6,545 nt of DNA from JAQICX01 sp964441455 (GTDB lineage Bacteria > Verrucomicrobiota > Kiritimatiellia > JAQICX01): NCBI GenBank assembly GCA_964441455.1, contig CAYTUX010000268.1, positions 1 to 6,545 on the forward strand, in the 5' to 3' direction. Under the pieces are notes generated by a model. The model searched no databases. It was given only the letters and a program-made list of their open reading frames with translations, and had not been told where the DNA came from. Shown piece after piece: positions 5,552 through 6,545 of the stretch. The translations under genes and the position numbers were made by a program. Numbering within the stretch: the stretch's first letter is position 1; every line of letters begins with the position of its first letter.

Positions 5552-6057
5552 AATTTTATCAGCTCCTTTTTTGGATTTATAAGATTATGTAATACTGTAA
5601 GAGCTGTTATGGCTGTTGAAATACCGATCACATAGTATAACCAGAAGATTGGAATGTTACCTGAGAACAGAGTGGAAAAACATTCATTGGTAGATAAAAT
5701 TTTTGTTCCTTTCACAAAAGACCAGTATGCAATTGCAATAAAAAATATAACCGCTGCAACTCTGACAATTGTATCAACGACAAAACGACCTGTCTTCCAT
5801 AATTTATGAAAGAAGTATTCTATTGCAATATGTCCTTTGCAGGCTGTCACATACGGCAGAGCAAAACCCATTGAAATGCAGCCCAATATTTTAATGATAT
5901 CATTCAGTCCGGCAATTGGTTTGTTGAACACTTTGTCAACCAGAACATCATAGCACATGACAACCACAATAAGTATTAGAGCAATGCCTGATATTATCGC
6001 TAAAGTCTCAATAACCTTTTTTAATGCTTTAATATAAATTTCTATTATCTTACTCAC
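5548..6057 (-). CDS. dctQ: TRAP transporter small permease subunit, DctQ family
   Basis: Small membrane subunit that pairs with DctM and is required for TRAP transport. It has 169 residues and four hydrophobic segments (about 17-37, 55-73, 96-115 and 135-158), the family pattern. Residues 62-82 (SMGFALPYVTACKGHIAIEYF in part) give the typical region in which a basic residue plus Gly-His precedes the hydrophobic IAIEYF stretch. Translation starts at GTG 6057-6055, with a good Shine-Dalgarno AAGGAG at 6062-6067 four bases upstream. The start is overlapped by eight bases by a short upstream open frame ending at TAA 6052-6050. It normally follows dctP, but here 488 bases of upstream DNA lack it. 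Confidence 0.9.
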   Translation of the reverse strand: MSKIIEIYIKALKKVIETLAIISGIALILIVVVMCYDVLVDKVFNKPIAGLNDIIKILGCISMGFALPYVTACKGHIAIEYFFHKLWKTGRFVVDTIVRVAAVIFFIAIAYWSFVKGTKILSTNECFSTLFSGNIPIFWLYYVIGISTAITALTVLHNLINPKKELIKL

Positions 6058-6131
6058 AGTTCTCCTTCAAAATTTTATGCATCATATCATTTGGATTCAA
6101 CTTTTCGCAAGCAAAAACAGAAACAATGGTT

Positions 6132-6160
6132 AATGACCTTAATTTTTCGGTTGGGTCATT
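6132..6160. repeat. 7-bp inverted repeat AATGACC/GGTCATT
   Basis: AATGACC (6132-6138) and GGTCATT (6154-6160) are exact inverted copies with a 15-base AT-rich loop, about 75-100 bases upstream of the dctQ start. It could be an operator or an RNA hairpin in the leader; there is no further support. Confidence 0.4.
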
Positions 6161-6191
6161 GCATGACGGCAACATAAATCGCATGACGGCA
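6161..6191. repeat. 11-bp direct repeat with 20-bp period
   Basis: GCATGACGGCA occurs at 6161-6171 and 6181-6191, spaced two helical turns apart, next to the AATGACC inverted repeat. Same-face spacing upstream of the TRAP genes would suit a DNA-binding regulator, but the sequence also lies inside the 51-codon frame. Function is inference. Confidence 0.45.
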
Positions 6192-6327
6192 TATCCGTTG
6201 GTCGTCGACTGATGCTAAGTTGTGCAATCAACCCTAAAACTACACGTTTCATACTGTCAGATATCTTGATCCGGCGGAAGTTCAAGTGTCCCATGTTTCA
6301 GACTTTTGTACTACAACCCCTCATGTT

Positions 6328-6375
6328 GCCATTTCGCTACGCTACATTGCTTTAGGCATGCTAAAGCCTCACTTC
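6328..6375 (+). repeat. Dispersed ~48-bp repeat, second copy
   Basis: Aligns with the minus strand of 4078-4124: both begin GCCATT, share CATTGCT in the middle and end AGCCTCACTTC, with roughly three quarters of positions identical. This copy has CTTTA (6350-6354) pairing with TAAAG (6362-6366) around GGCATGC. The two copies flank the TRAP operon in opposite orientations. Confidence 0.6.
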
Positions 6376-6436
6376 GTGTCTTGTTTTTTTTGATCGTTTT
6401 TTATTTTGGACATTTATAACTGTTAATTATCAATAA

Positions 6437-6463
6437 TTTATAAGACCATTTTTAACTTGTCAA
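6437..6463 (-). promoter_or_regulatory. Possible sigma-70-type promoter for dctQM
   Basis: On the minus strand TTGACA (6458-6463) is followed after 15 bases by TATAAA (6437-6442). The -35 is perfect and the -10 matches five of six, but the spacer is short. It points toward dctQM with a leader of about 370 bases that would include the repeats and short frames described here. Confidence 0.3.
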
Positions 6464-6497
6464 CTTTTCATGATAATGAGGACATTCGTTACACTGT

Positions 6498-6527
6498 CCG
6501 AGCCCATTTCCCTCACACTCGGCTACA
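6498..6527 (-). repeat. GTAG-headed REP-like element with long loop
   Basis: On the minus strand TGTAG is followed by CCGAG, a 15-base loop and CTCGG (plus 6498-6502 pairing with 6518-6522; CTAC at 6523-6526). Head and stem are identical to the minus-oriented palindromes inside the 104-bp tandem unit at 3592-3615, but the loop differs in sequence and length. Confidence 0.6.
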
Positions 6528-6545
6528 GGGTGTGGGGCAATCTGC

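Larger units (their letters stand above)
6058..6545. other. Repeat-rich leader/intergenic region upstream of dctQ
   Basis: No established gene is seen. Two short minus-strand frames exist: 51 codons from ATG 6294 to TAA 6139 (starts MGHLNFRRIK, rich in Arg and Cys) and 44 codons from ATG 6184 to TAA 6050, overlapping the dctQ start (ends MMHKILKENCE). Neither has a convincing ribosome site or a recognised family. The region also holds an inverted repeat (6132-6160), an 11-bp direct repeat, a dispersed repeat (6328-6375), a possible promoter (6437-6463) and a REP-like palindrome (6498-6527). TTGCGA and TATGAT with 18-base spacing (6081-6110, minus) is a second, weaker promoter candidate very close to the GTG. 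Confidence 0.6.

Noticed and set aside
6470..6545. Plus-strand frame open from ATG 6470 to the right edge
   Set aside because: Most of it is the REP-like palindrome at 6498-6527, there is no clear ribosome site, and only 25 codons are visible.

Overview
The window looks like a piece of chromosome from an AT-rich Gram-negative bacterium. A TRAP-type carboxylate transporter, a universal stress protein and a free-standing IMP cyclohydrolase would suit an anaerobe or facultative anaerobe. Lentisphaerota/PVC or desulfobacterial lineages are possible, but this is a guess from gene style and repeats, and nothing here fixes the phylum. There is no rRNA, tRNA, CRISPR array, transposase or phage gene.

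Layout: (1) 1-267 is non-coding and rich in inverted repeats. (2) 268-2735 is a tight plus-strand cluster of three genes: an EamA/DMT-family permease, a stand-alone IMP cyclohydrolase (the N-terminal half of PurH only) and a family-2-type glycosyltransferase. The gaps are 1 and 7 bases, so co-transcription is likely, but no shared pathway is evident. (3) 2831-3310 (minus) is a single-domain universal stress protein convergent with that cluster; its last codons lie inside a 7-bp tandem repeat. (4) 3311-4243 has no credible gene and is packed with short palindromes. (5) 4244-6057 (minus) is a TRAP transporter pair, dctQ then dctM, overlapping by four bases. The usual periplasmic binding-protein gene is not next to them inside the window. 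(6) 6058-6545 is again repeat-rich and without a convincing gene.

The most notable content is the non-coding DNA. Many of the small palindromes in region 4, and one at 6498-6527, share one architecture: a GTAG (or GCAG) tetranucleotide followed directly or within a few bases by a GC-rich hairpin. That is the hallmark of REP elements, the substrates of REP-associated tyrosine transposases (RAYTs). Different stem sequences share the same head, both orientations occur, and one inverted pair is tandemly repeated with an exact 104-bp period, as in a BIME. A second dispersed family of about 48 bp has one copy at each end of the TRAP operon, in opposite orientation.

How the parts fit: the TRAP pair needs a substrate-binding subunit from elsewhere or beyond the right edge. 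The IMP cyclohydrolase needs a separate AICAR formyltransferase elsewhere in the genome. The repeat island separates the stress-protein gene from the transporter operon and contains hairpin-plus-T-tract structures that could stop plus-strand transcription.
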